64,000 nt of DNA from positions 17,597 through 81,596 of the forward strand of contig JBDHKD010000017.1 in NCBI GenBank assembly GCA_039586575.1, read 5' to 3'. A program made the translations under genes and the position numbers. This DNA is from G020344215 sp039586575. GTDB lineage: Bacteria; Gemmatimonadota; Gemmatimonadetes; Palauibacterales; KS3-K002. This document shows, one piece after another, positions 41,098 to 48,868 of the stretch. The notes beneath the pieces are model-generated. The model worked only from the letters and a program-made list of their open reading frames with translations, was not told where the DNA came from and searched no databases. Numbering within the stretch: position 1 is the first letter of the stretch; the number at the start of each line of letters is the position of its first letter.

Positions 41098-43911
41098 TTA
41101 GCGGCTTGAAGCCCGCGCCGTAAGCGTCGCCTGTCTACGCGAGCTACCGGTGGAGATCGGCTTCAGCATCTGACCGACAATCAGCGGCATCAGCGCGGCA
41201 GCCAGCACGACCAGCCAGTCGCCGGACCCTAGCGCCTCGGTGCGGAGCACGCGAGAGAGCAGCGGGTTGTAGACCGTGGCGACTTGGAGGCCGGTGGTGA
41301 GTGCGAGCGCGCCCCAGACCCAGCGGTTACGGAACAGGCGGCGCGGTATGACCGGCCGGGCGCTGCGCGCGTTGAAGACATGGAACAGCTGCGCCAGCGC
41401 CAGGGTCATGAACGCCATGGTGACAGCGTGGGGCACCGCCAGTTCTTGCACTTCTAGTGCGTAGACGAAGACACCGAGGGTCGCCCCGGTGATGAGCGTC
41501 GAGTAGGTGGTGACGCTGGACAAGAACCAGGGCGAGAGAATCGCCGATTTCGGGTCCCGCGGCGGCCGCCTCATCACATCGGGCTCGGGCGGCTCCATCG
41601 CGAGAGCCAGCGCCGGGAAGACATCGGTAACGAGGTTGAGCCAGAGGATCTGCAGCGGCAAGAGCGGCAAGGGCCAGCCGGCGAGCCCGGCGACCAAGAG
41701 GGTCGTCACTTCGGACAGGTTACACGAGAACAGATAGAAGATGAACTTGCGGATGTTGTCGTAGATGACACGCCCATCCTCGACGGCCGCGCCGATCGTC
41801 TCGAAGCGATCGTCTTGCAGCACGACATCCGCAGTCTCCTTGGCGACGTCGGTGCCGCGCAGGCCCATGGCGACCCCGATATCGGCCTTCTTGAGCGCCG
41901 CGGCGTCGTTCACGCCATCGCCGAGCATGCCGACGATGTCGCCACGCTCCTGAAACGCCCGAACGATCCGGAGCTTGTCCTCGGGACTGACGCGGCTGAA
42001 GGCCCCGACGTGCTCTACTCGCTCGCAGAGCGCGAGCTCGGAGAGCTGGGCGAGATCGCGGCCGCTGATCGTCTCATCGCCGTCACGCAGCAAGCCGAGA
42101 TCGCGGCCCACCGCTTCGGCGGTGATCGCCTGGTCGCCGGTGATCATCACCGTGCGGACACCGGCGGCGTGGAAGCGCGCGATAGTATCCTTGACGCCGG
42201 CGGCGGGCGGGTCCTGGATGCCGGCGAAGCCCACGAACCTGAGGTCACGCAGGGTATCCGAGGTCGGCGATTCGTTCGCATCGAGCTCGCGGTAGGCCAG
42301 CGCCAGGACCCGCAGTCCCCGCCTCCCCAGAATCTTGTTGGTGTCGAGCAGGCGCTCGCGCCCGGCGGCGTCCAGCGGTTCCACGCCATCAGCGGCGATG
42401 ACGCCGGTCGAGAGCTCGACGATTCGGCGCGGACCACCCTTCACGTAGGCTGTGATTCGGCCCCCGGGCGCGCGATGAAACGTGGCCATGAGTTGCCGCT
42501 CGCTGGTGAACGGCACTTCCGCCACCTCGGGGCAATCGGTCTTCAGCGCTTGCCGGTCGAGACCGGCCTTCGCCGCAACGACCAGTAGGGCGGCCTCGGT
42601 GGGATCGCCCTCCGCTCGCCAACCTTGTTCGCCCTCGTGCACGGTCGCACGATTGGTCAGCGTTCCGATCCTCAAGGCGAGCTCGACGGCCGGGTTCTCC
42701 AGAGGACTCACCGTCAAGCCATCGACCTGGAACCCGCCTACCGGCTCGTACCCGCCGCCGCTCACCTCCAAAAGGTCGCCCCCCACAGCGAGCGCCGTGA
42801 CCGTCATCTCGCCCGCGGTGAGTGTGCCCGTCTTGTCGGTACAGATGACCGTCGCCGAGCCGAGGGTCTCGACAGCGGGCAGGCGGCGAACCAGCGCGTG
42901 GCGCCGCGCCATGCGTCGCATTCCTACGGCCAGGGCGATCGTGGCCACGACCGGTAACCCTTCGGGTACCGCGGCGATCGCCAGCGCGATACCTGTCTCC
43001 ACCATCAGCCAGAGATCCTCGCCGCGCAGCAGCCCCAGGCCCGTGACCACGGCCGCCACCGCCAGGGTGAGCCAGACCAGCCGCCGGCCCAGCGAGTCGA
43101 GCCGCCGCTCGAGCGGTGTGTCATCGGCTTCCGTCTCCTGCACCAGCTTGCTGAGGTGCCCGATCTCCGTGGCCGCACCGCTGGCGACCACGACCGCCTT
43201 CCCTGAACCCGCGGCGACCAGCGTACCCTTGTAGACCATGGAGGTCCGCTCAGCCAGTGGGACCGCTTCGCCGTTCTCCCCCACCGCCACATCGCTGCCC
43301 TTCGTCACCGGGAACGACTCGCCGGTCAGCGGCGCCTCGTTGACACGGAGCTCGGTCGCCGCCAGCACCCGCCCATCTGCGGGCACCGCTGACCCCGCTT
43401 CCAGGACCACCACATCGCCAGGCACCAGCTCTCGCGCGTCGAGGCGCTGTTCTCGGCCATCGCGCAGGGCCACCGCCTCCTGCACTTGCAGCCGACGCAG
43501 CGCGTCCATCGCCACGCGCGCACGCCATTCCGTCCAGAAGCCGACCGCGGTGTTGACCAGCAGGACGGTGAGGATGGCCGCCGCCTCCAAGAGGTCGCCG
43601 ATCACCAAGGCGACCGCCGCCGCCGCGAACAGCAGCACGACGACGAGGCTCTTGAGCTGGTCGACCAGGATCCTCCACGGCGAGATGGGACGGGCGACTT
43701 CCAGGGCATTTGGGCCGTGCCGCTCGAGGCGCCTGGCGGCTTGCTCGCCGCTCAGCCCGCCGGCCTGCGACCCCAGCCGCTCGAGCGTCTCGTCCACCGA
43801 CATGGCGTGCCAGTCATGCTGCGCTTCGCCAGCGCCCGCTTGACCGCCTGCGATGGCCGAAGCGACCGCACTCGCTGCTGGACTGCTTTTCCTGTTTCGG
43901 TGACCTGACAC
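41098..43911 (-). CDS. P-type cation-transporting ATPase (P2, calcium-pump-like)
   Basis: The gene encodes about 937 residues from a GTG at 43911; an ATG at 43803 or a TTG at 43980 are alternatives, and homology-like sequence (DWHAMSVDETLERLG) starts before the ATG. Hallmarks are the N-terminal cation ATPase domain, TGES in the actuator, AAVPEGLPVVAT in helix 4 (typical of P2 pumps), the phosphorylated Asp in DKTGTLTAGE, MITGDQAITAEAVG and LGDGVNDAAALKKADIG. It pumps Ca2+ or a related cation. No heavy-metal CxxC domain is present. The exchanger gene follows 9 bases later. Confidence 0.9.
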   Translation of the reverse strand: MSGHRNRKSSPAASAVASAIAGGQAGAGEAQHDWHAMSVDETLERLGSQAGGLSGEQAARRLERHGPNALEVARPISPWRILVDQLKSLVVVLLFAAAAVALVIGDLLEAAAILTVLLVNTAVGFWTEWRARVAMDALRRLQVQEAVALRDGREQRLDARELVPGDVVVLEAGSAVPADGRVLAATELRVNEAPLTGESFPVTKGSDVAVGENGEAVPLAERTSMVYKGTLVAAGSGKAVVVASGAATEIGHLSKLVQETEADDTPLERRLDSLGRRLVWLTLAVAAVVTGLGLLRGEDLWLMVETGIALAIAAVPEGLPVVATIALAVGMRRMARRHALVRRLPAVETLGSATVICTDKTGTLTAGEMTVTALAVGGDLLEVSGGGYEPVGGFQVDGLTVSPLENPAVELALRIGTLTNRATVHEGEQGWRAEGDPTEAALLVVAAKAGLDRQALKTDCPEVAEVPFTSERQLMATFHRAPGGRITAYVKGGPRRIVELSTGVIAADGVEPLDAAGRERLLDTNKILGRRGLRVLALAYRELDANESPTSDTLRDLRFVGFAGIQDPPAAGVKDTIARFHAAGVRTVMITGDQAITAEAVGRDLGLLRDGDETISGRDLAQLSELALCERVEHVGAFSRVSPEDKLRIVRAFQERGDIVGMLGDGVNDAAALKKADIGVAMGLRGTDVAKETADVVLQDDRFETIGAAVEDGRVIYDNIRKFIFYLFSCNLSEVTTLLVAGLAGWPLPLLPLQILWLNLVTDVFPALALAMEPPEPDVMRRPPRDPKSAILSPWFLSSVTTYSTLITGATLGVFVYALEVQELAVPHAVTMAFMTLALAQLFHVFNARSARPVIPRRLFRNRWVWGALALTTGLQVATVYNPLLSRVLRTEALGSGDWLVVLAAALMPLIVGQMLKPISTGSSRRQATLTARASSR

Positions 43912-44087
43912 GTCGAACGGACTCGGAAGGCGGATGGTTGATCGTTCTCGATAACTCAGCGGCAGGGAACGTCGGTCCAAATCGAGATTCGCGCAAGCGG
44001 TGGGGGACCGGTTGAGGATCCGGCCCTTTCTAGTGAACTTATACCGGCGGCGCAGCGCCGCGGCCTAGAGCGAGAGAAAGGACAAGC

Positions 44088-44537
44088 ATGTTGAACCGCA
44101 AGATAATCGTGACTTTCCTCACCGGACTCATCATCGGCTTCGCCCTACCCTTCGTGGTGCGGCCGTTTCTGGGCGACCGCTTGCCCCAGGCCGTGGGCGG
44201 GCGCCGTCAGTCGGTTGAGGGCCTCGTCACGGCGAAGCAGCGTGAGGCGGACCGTCTGCTGATCACGATCGTGGCCCCGGAAGGCGCCACTCTGGTGACA
44301 TTCACCGAACGGGTACCGGAGATCGACCTGCTGGTGGACGCCGGTGACAGGGTTACGCTGACGATGTCGCGCTACGAGCCTTTCCTCGAGGACCCCAACA
44401 TCACGCGCGTCGCCAAGCCCGACGCCGCAGCGCTGGCCGAGCCCGCCGCCACGCCAGACACCATCCCGGCCTTGCCCGACACGCTGGCCGAGCGAGACAG
44501 CGTGCCCGCGGACTCGGCGGCCTCGCCCTGGTACTGA
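44088..44537 (+). CDS. Single-pass membrane protein of unknown function
   Basis: The 149-residue protein has an N-terminal anchor (MLNRKIIVTFLTGLIIGFAL) and a small beta-rich domain (residues about 44-105: LLITIVAPEGATLVTFTERV, IDLLVDAGDRVTLTM). It ends with an Ala/Pro/Asp/Thr-rich tail (ATPDTIPALPDTLAERD). It is preceded by AAAGGA. No family is recognised. It is divergent from the P-type ATPase gene and ends before a hairpin terminator shared with Hsp20. Confidence 0.65.
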   Translation: MLNRKIIVTFLTGLIIGFALPFVVRPFLGDRLPQAVGGRRQSVEGLVTAKQREADRLLITIVAPEGATLVTFTERVPEIDLLVDAGDRVTLTMSRYEPFLEDPNITRVAKPDAAALAEPAATPDTIPALPDTLAERDSVPADSAASPWY

Positions 44538-44550
44538 TCGCAAACGCGAG

Positions 44551-44578
44551 CCGCGGGCCGGCGACGGCCGGCCCGCGG
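44551..44578. terminator. 12-base stem terminator between convergent genes
   Basis: CCGCGGGCCGGC and GCCGGCCCGCGG pair perfectly around a four-base loop, 14 bases after the stop of the membrane protein gene and 26 bases before the end of hsp20. There is no T-run on either side. Confidence 0.55.
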
Positions 44579-44603
44579 CGGATAACACGTCTGTTGGAAC
44601 CCT

Positions 44604-45053
44604 CTAATTCTTCGAGAGTGTGACCGGAATCCGTTTCGCCACCGCCTTCGCGGTCTTGGGCAGATGTACGGTCAGGACGCCGTTCTCGTACTCGGCCGAC
44701 ACCTTCTCACTATCCAGCGAATCCGGCAGCGTAACGTTGCGCCGGAAGGCGCCGTAGCTACGCTCAGCGCGGCAGACACCGCCTTGCCGCTCTTCCGTCT
44801 CCTTCCGCTTTTCGCCGGAGATCGTCAGAACGTTCCCCGAGACGGTAATATCGAGTTCCTTCGCATCGACTCCCGGAACCTCGACGCTGACCGTGATCTC
44901 CTCGTCACTCTCGCTCACATCGAGCGACGGTGACCACCGGCGTGGCTCGCGGCTACCGACGAGGTCGCCGAAGGCTTCACTCAATGCACGATCCAACTCG
45001 CCGCGCAGCTGCGCTACCGGATAACCCTGCCTGACTGGCCATCTGTAGAACAT
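44604..45053 (-). CDS. Hsp20/alpha-crystallin family small heat shock protein
   Basis: The 149-residue protein has a central alpha-crystallin domain (SPSLDVSESDEEITVSVEVPGVDAKELDITV, up to recognition), the NGVLTVHLPK strand near the end and a short basic tail. These form oligomers that hold unfolding proteins. The start has an ideal AGGAGGT box 9 bases upstream. No CIRCE or ROSE-like element was seen upstream. Confidence 0.92.
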   Translation of the reverse strand: MFYRWPVRQGYPVAQLRGELDRALSEAFGDLVGSREPRRWSPSLDVSESDEEITVSVEVPGVDAKELDITVSGNVLTISGEKRKETEERQGGVCRAERSYGAFRRNVTLPDSLDSEKVSAEYENGVLTVHLPKTAKAVAKRIPVTLSKN

Positions 45054-45383
45054 GAGACCGTACCTCCTCTATAACGATTCGCTTGTTTGCGGGCATCGCG
45101 CCCAGTGCGGGCCGACAAGGCTCTCGACCCGCAGCTTCGAGCTACCGCTCGGCTATAGAGGCAAAGCGCGTGCCAATCCACTCGATCGCCCCTCCATGTA
45201 AGTGATTGTTCGACAACAGCTTGGACACGGCGTTGCACGGCCCGGTCGCGCCGATCCCGCCTGCTGCCATTGTGACAGATGAGGGGCGCGACGAGGGCTG
45301 CCTGCCTTGCACCTTCCGGTCACGTTGACGGACGGGTATGATGCCGGGGTCTTCGGTGCCGAACAATTAGCTGGAGCTCGCAC
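45054..45383. other. 330-base divergent gap between hsp20 and the antiporter gene
   Basis: No reading frame here looks real on either strand, and I see no tRNA, repeat or clear promoter at correct spacing. TTGACG and TATGAT occur near 45325-45345 but are only six bases apart. Confidence 0.4.
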
Positions 45384-47210
45384 GTGACGGAGCAACTCCT
45401 CATCGCACTGGCCAGCATCCTCACGCTGGGCATCGTCGCTGTCTGGGTCGCCTGGCGCGTCCACCTGCCGGCGATTCTAGCGCTGCTGATGGCCGGTTTG
45501 ATCGCCGGCCCGATCACCGGCTTCTTGGATCCCGACGCGGTTTTCGGCGAGCTATTGTTCCCGCTTGTCTCGATCTCGGTGGCGATCATCCTGTTCGAGG
45601 GCGGTACGAGCCTGCGGTTGAGGGAGCTGCGGGAGATCGGGCGCGTGGTCATCAATCTGGTGACGCTGGGAGTCTTGGTTTCGTGGGTGCTGGGCGGGGC
45701 TCTGGCGTACTACCTCCTGGACATGACTCTGGAGGGAGCGGCGCTGCTCGGGGCTATCCTGGTGGTCACCGGGCCCACGGTGATCGTCCCGCTGCTCCGT
45801 CACGTTCGGCCGGTCCACTCGGTGGGTTATACGCTGAAGTGGGAGGGCATACTGATCGACCCGGTAGGAGCCATGCTGGCGGTACTGGTGTTCGAGGCGG
45901 CGCTGGCGGTTGGGGTACAGGCGGCCACGACAGTGGCAGTCTTGGGATTGCTGAAGACGTTGCTGATCGGCGGCCTGCTCGCCAACCTCGGCGCCGGCCT
46001 GCTGGTCCTGCTGATGGATCGGGGTTGGGTACCGGACTTCTTGCAGAGCCCGATGGCGCTCATGGTGGTGGTGGCCGCGTTCGCCGCGTCGAACGTTTTG
46101 CAGCCCGAGTCGGGTTTGATTACCGCCACCCTGATGGGCGTGCTGCTGGCCAACCAGAAGCGGGTCGACGTCAAGCATATCATCGAATTCAAGGAGAACC
46201 TGCAGGTCCTACTGATCGCGAGCCTGTTCGTGCTACTGGCGGCGCGGCTGAAGCCGGCGGACCTCACGGGCCTGGGGGTCCCGGAGGCCGTGTTCCTGGC
46301 ATCGCTGATCGTGATCGTACGGCCGGCGTCGGTGGCGATATCGACATTCGGTTCGAGGCTTCGCTGGCGTGAGCGGGCGCTCATCTCGGCCATCGCGCCG
46401 CGGGGCATCGTGGCGGCCGCAGTGTCTTCGATCTTCGCGTTGGAGCTGGCCCATGCGGGCCACGCCGGTGCCGACCGACTGGTGTCGATCACCTTCATGG
46501 TGATCATTGGTACGGTCGTGATTTACGGCCTCGGTGCCGGTCCTCTAGCCCGAGCGTTGAACATGGCGCAGCCGGATCCTCAAGGCGTCATGATCGTGGG
46601 GGCGCACCCCTGGGCCCGGGCGATCGCCTCGGAGCTCAAGGACGAGGGTATCGCGGTACGGCTGATCGACACGAACTACCTCAACATAGCGGAAGCACGG
46701 ATGGCCGGCCTGCCGGTGTACTACGGCAGCGCGCTGACCGAGGGTGCGTTCGACAGGATAGAGACCGCAGGTATCGGCCGTCTGCTGGCGCTGACATCCA
46801 ACGACGAGGTGAACTCTCTTACCGCGGTCAGCTTCAGCGAGGTGTTTGGCCGCGATAGCGTGTTTCAGCTACCGCCGGAGCAACATGCCAGGACCGGTGA
46901 GGCGGTGCTGTCGAGGCACTTGCGCGGTCGGTTCCTGTTCGACCCGCGAGCCACGTACTGGAACCTGACGGCCGTTTTCGACGCCGGCGCCGACGTGAAG
47001 ACCACGAATTTGACTGAAACCTTCGACTACCAGACATTCATGGATCGCTACCCGGACGCGATCCCACTCTTCCTGATCGGCGAGAGCGGAAGGCTCACCG
47101 TTTTCACCGCCAAGGATCCGCCCGAGCCTGGCCCGGGCCAGCGGCTCGTCGCCGTCGTCGCCACGACCGGCGGACCTCGGGAGCCGGCGGCAGACGCCGC
47201 CCCCAGCTGA
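45384..47210 (+). CDS. Cation:proton antiporter with C-terminal NAD-binding TrkA-N domain
   Basis: In the 608-residue protein, residues 1-395 hold about 12 membrane helices of the CPA family (VSISVAIILFEGGTSLRL, GAILVVTGPTVIVPLL, KWEGILIDPVGAMLAVLV), with the conserved Asp in LIDPVGA. RALISAIAPRGIVAAAVSS is the typical late helix of CPA1 antiporters. Residues about 400-530 are a TrkA-N/RCK Rossmann domain (GVMIVGAHPWARAIASEL, VRLIDTNYLNIAEAR), which gates such antiporters by NAD(H). It exchanges Na+ or K+ for protons. It ends 26 bases before the formate dehydrogenase genes and might share their promoter. Confidence 0.88.
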   Translation: MTEQLLIALASILTLGIVAVWVAWRVHLPAILALLMAGLIAGPITGFLDPDAVFGELLFPLVSISVAIILFEGGTSLRLRELREIGRVVINLVTLGVLVSWVLGGALAYYLLDMTLEGAALLGAILVVTGPTVIVPLLRHVRPVHSVGYTLKWEGILIDPVGAMLAVLVFEAALAVGVQAATTVAVLGLLKTLLIGGLLANLGAGLLVLLMDRGWVPDFLQSPMALMVVVAAFAASNVLQPESGLITATLMGVLLANQKRVDVKHIIEFKENLQVLLIASLFVLLAARLKPADLTGLGVPEAVFLASLIVIVRPASVAISTFGSRLRWRERALISAIAPRGIVAAAVSSIFALELAHAGHAGADRLVSITFMVIIGTVVIYGLGAGPLARALNMAQPDPQGVMIVGAHPWARAIASELKDEGIAVRLIDTNYLNIAEARMAGLPVYYGSALTEGAFDRIETAGIGRLLALTSNDEVNSLTAVSFSEVFGRDSVFQLPPEQHARTGEAVLSRHLRGRFLFDPRATYWNLTAVFDAGADVKTTNLTETFDYQTFMDRYPDAIPLFLIGESGRLTVFTAKDPPEPGPGQRLVAVVATTGGPREPAADAAPS

Positions 47211-47236
47211 ACCCTCCATCCAGGGGGACGAAGGAC

Positions 47237-48865
47237 ATGCGACTCATCGGTGCGCTGAACCGACTGCAGGACGAGCGTGGCTACCTGCGTGCGGAGGACT
47301 TACGGGACCTGGCGGAACGGCTCCGTGTGCCACTCTACCGCATCGAGGAGGTCGTCTCGTTTTACACCCACTTCCGCACTTCACCGCCAGCAAAGACGGA
47401 AGTGGCCGTCTGCCGTGACCTCTCGTGTCACCTTTTAGAGGGTCAGCACTACTGCGCCCGGGTGAAGGAGGTGCTGGACGGCGAGGGGGACGTCGATATC
47501 CACGAGGTCTCTTGCCTCGGTCGCTGCGAGTACGCGCCGGCCGCTCTCGTCAACGGCCTACCTGTCGGCCGAGTCAGCCCGCTAGAGCTCGCCTATTACG
47601 CCCGCCATCCGGAGATGATGCCGCCGGTTGGCAAATCGCAGACTCGTCGCTGGCGGATCGACTACTGCGGGGAAGTCGGAGATAAGTATTCGGTCTACAA
47701 CAGCTTCCGCGAGCGTCGAGATGTGGACGCGGCGGCCGCCGAGATTATCGAGACTCTCAAAGACGCGGGACTGAGCGGGATGGGCGGCGCCGGTTTCCCG
47801 ACGGGCCTCAAGTGGGAGTTGGTCCGCAGGGAGACGGCGTTACCCAAGTACGTCATCTGCAACGCAGACGAGAGCGAGCCGGGCGCTTTCAAAGACCGTG
47901 TGATCCACGAGGAGCTGCCGCACCTGGTGATCGAAGGCATGTGTCTGGCCGCCCTGGTCACCGGCGCGAAGCAGGGATACGTCTACGTGCGCAACGAGTA
48001 TGAACCGGAGCGGCGGGCGATGCAGCTGGCGCTGAACGACGCCCGCCTGCGTGGCATCCTGGGCAAGGACTTTGACATCGAGATCTTCGTGTCGCCGGGC
48101 GGCTACATACTGGGTGAGGAGACCGCGCTGCTGGAAGCACTGGAGGACCGGCGCGGTGAGCCGCGCAACAAGCCTCCCTACCCGGGCCAGCGAGGGCTGC
48201 GTGGCCAGCCGACGCTGATCAACAACGTCGAGACGCTCGCCATGGCCCCAGCCATCCTGAAACACGGCGCCGATTGGTGGAAAGCGCAGGGGGTGCGCGG
48301 GCACTCGGGCCTCAAGTTCATTGGCGTATCGGGCCACGTCGAGAATCCGGGGGTCTTCGAGATACGCCTCGGCACGACGGTCGCCGAGCTGATCGAACGT
48401 GCCGGCGGAGTCATAGACGGACTGCGGCTCAAGGCGTTCGCGCCGGGCGGCGCTAGCTCGAGCTTCTTACCCGCGGAAAGCGCCGCAGTGGAGCTCGACT
48501 TCGAGTCCGTTGCCAAAGCCGGCAGCATGCTCGGCGCCGCAGCCCTCGTCGTGATCGCCGAGGGCACCGACATGATCGAAGCGGCAACTAATGTGACGCG
48601 TTTCTTCCGCAACGAATCGTGCGGCAAGTGTGTCCCCTGTCGAATGGGTACGGAAAAGGTCGTGACGATGCTGGAGGGCATCCTGGACGGCAAGGGCGAC
48701 GGAGCGCTCCGTGACCTTCTTCCCGGTCTCAAGGAGACCCTGGCCGAGACCTCGATCTGCGGACTCGGCCAGGTCGCGCTCACCCCGATCACCTCCGCCT
48801 TGAAGCACTGGGGCGACGAACTGGACACGCACCTGGCAACGCCCGTGAGGCGCATCGGCAAGTGA
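47237..48865 (+). CDS. fdsB: NAD-dependent formate dehydrogenase beta subunit (fused NuoE-NuoF type)
   Basis: Residues about 1-115 of this 542-residue protein are a NuoE-like thioredoxin-fold domain with a [2Fe-2S] site C59, C64, C93, C97. Residues about 140-540 are NuoF-like: GAGFPTGLKWELVRR and CNADESEPGAFKDR for FMN/NADH binding, and SCGKCVPCRMGT for a [4Fe-4S] cluster. It passes electrons from the alpha subunit to NAD+. The alpha subunit gene follows 3 bases later. A separate gamma (NuoE) gene is absent because it is fused here. Homology to the complex I peripheral arm is shared by all such enzymes. Confidence 0.88.
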   Translation: MRLIGALNRLQDERGYLRAEDLRDLAERLRVPLYRIEEVVSFYTHFRTSPPAKTEVAVCRDLSCHLLEGQHYCARVKEVLDGEGDVDIHEVSCLGRCEYAPAALVNGLPVGRVSPLELAYYARHPEMMPPVGKSQTRRWRIDYCGEVGDKYSVYNSFRERRDVDAAAAEIIETLKDAGLSGMGGAGFPTGLKWELVRRETALPKYVICNADESEPGAFKDRVIHEELPHLVIEGMCLAALVTGAKQGYVYVRNEYEPERRAMQLALNDARLRGILGKDFDIEIFVSPGGYILGEETALLEALEDRRGEPRNKPPYPGQRGLRGQPTLINNVETLAMAPAILKHGADWWKAQGVRGHSGLKFIGVSGHVENPGVFEIRLGTTVAELIERAGGVIDGLRLKAFAPGGASSSFLPAESAAVELDFESVAKAGSMLGAAALVVIAEGTDMIEAATNVTRFFRNESCGKCVPCRMGTEKVVTMLEGILDGKGDGALRDLLPGLKETLAETSICGLGQVALTPITSALKHWGDELDTHLATPVRRIGK

Positions 48866-48868
48866 GGC

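Noticed and set aside
45320..45350. TTGACG and TATGAT as a promoter
   Set aside because: The boxes are only six bases apart, far from the 16-18 needed.
45054..45383. Several short minus-strand frames in the gap between hsp20 and the antiporter
   Set aside because: No ribosome-binding sites, no recognisable sequence, and overlap with each other and with the antiporter start.
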